From assembly GCA_902796095.1 (NCBI GenBank), contig CADBNP010000022.1:1-5224 (forward strand): DNA of 5,224 nucleotides, in the 5' to 3' direction. Shown piece after piece: positions 5,022 through 5,224 of the stretch. A model generated the notes under the pieces. The model saw only the letters and a program-made list of their open reading frames with translations, did not search any database and was not told the origin of the DNA. This DNA comes from an uncultured Aeromonadales bacterium (GTDB lineage Bacteria > Pseudomonadota > Gammaproteobacteria > Enterobacterales > Succinivibrionaceae). Every line of letters starts with the position of its first letter. Position 1 is the stretch's first letter. A program made the translations under genes and the position numbers.

Positions 5022-5137
5022 CACCACCCATCCTGAGGCGGTGCATACATCAGTTTAGGCTGAGTGTCTGATATTACTGTCGCCAGCATACTCAGTTTAG
5101 TTTCATATGTTGTAACTACATCCGACCTGTCAAACAC
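5021..5137 (-). CDS. Hypothetical 38-aa small open frame (low confidence)
   Basis: A minus-strand frame is open from about 5218 to a TGA at 5021. Possible starts are GTG at 5137 (38 residues, VFDRSDVVTTYETKLSMLAT and onwards) or ATG at 5089 (22 residues, ending MYAPPQDGW). No good Shine-Dalgarno sequence precedes either. The open frame continues upstream into the compound hairpin at 5172-5215, which argues that at least that part is not coding. Its stop overlaps the start of the next small frame. The family is unknown, and it may be the tail of a decayed gene. Confidence 0.18.
   Translation of the reverse strand: MFDRSDVVTTYETKLSMLATVISDTQPKLMYAPPQDGW
5050..5100. repeat. 9-bp direct repeat TCAGTTTAG, 42 bp apart
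   Basis: TCAGTTTAG occurs at 5050-5058 and 5092-5100, a start-to-start spacing of 42 bases or about four helical turns. Between them CTGAGT (5060-5065) mirrors ACTCAG (5090-5095). This could be a paired binding site or a relic of an insertion. No gene nearby points to a regulator. Confidence 0.35.
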
Positions 5138-5171
5138 AATAAAAAGCAGATAACTTTTAGCAAAAATAACA

Positions 5172-5215
5172 GTCGCCTTATATCCCCATTGTAAAGCAGG
5201 GGACTTTACGGCGAC
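5172..5215. mobile_element. Compound hairpin resembling an IS200/IS605-type element end
   Basis: GTCGCC (5172-5177) mirrors GGCGAC (5210-5215) perfectly. Enclosed within are two alternative stems, TCCCC/GGGGA (5183-5187, 5199-5203) and GTAAAG/CTTTAC (5191-5196, 5204-5209), whose pairings cross. On the minus strand the order AAAGTCCCC-TGC-TTTA-GGGG-GCGAC recalls the right-end hairpins found downstream of tnpB in IS200/IS605 elements, the region that also forms the 3' part of the omega RNA. If so, tnpB would lie beyond the right edge, reading leftwards, or the end is solitary. The alternative is a transcription terminator: ATTTTAT follows on plus and TGTTATTTTTG on minus, either being a weak T-tract. 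The match to IS ends is from memory. Confidence 0.35.
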
Positions 5216-5224
5216 ATTTTATCA

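Overview
The window looks like ordinary chromosomal DNA from a motile, probably anaerobic gammaproteobacterium. The RluB-type protein matches the enterobacterial form closely along its whole catalytic core, the chemoreceptor implies flagellar motility, and base composition is moderately low in G+C with AT-rich intergenic stretches. A Succinivibrionaceae-like gut or rumen organism would fit, but that placement is an impression from memory of related sequences, not a result.

Layout, left to right. Bases 1-75 (minus) hold the first 25 codons of a gene that leaves the window; they resemble the N-terminus of DUF4143-type AAA ATPases. Bases 76-406 carry its likely promoter, a long inverted repeat and a good Rho-independent terminator for the next gene. 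Bases 407-2308 (minus) encode a complete membrane chemoreceptor with a double-Cache-like sensor, HAMP and MCP signalling domain. Bases 2309-2868 have no convincing gene but hold an AT-rich promoter region, several hairpins and a strong terminator for rluB. Bases 2869-3846 (minus) encode RluB, the 23S rRNA pseudouridine synthase. Bases 3847-4407 hold the rluB leader and promoter, a 68-codon open frame with a membrane-like segment that ends just before a terminator-like hairpin, and the structured leader of the next gene. Bases 4408-4920 (plus) encode a small nitroreductase-family flavoprotein. Bases 4921-5224 hold two tiny overlapping minus-strand open frames and, at the right edge, a compound hairpin resembling an end of an IS200/IS605-type element.

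The complete genes are monocistronic and functionally unrelated (chemotaxis, ribosome maturation, flavin redox). Each is bounded by its own promoter and/or terminator candidates, and I see no operon or defence island. The points most worth a second look are the membrane-like open frame upstream of rluB, the compound hairpin at the right edge, the structured leader of the nitroreductase and the overlapping small frames after it. I do not see clear evidence for a new multi-gene system.
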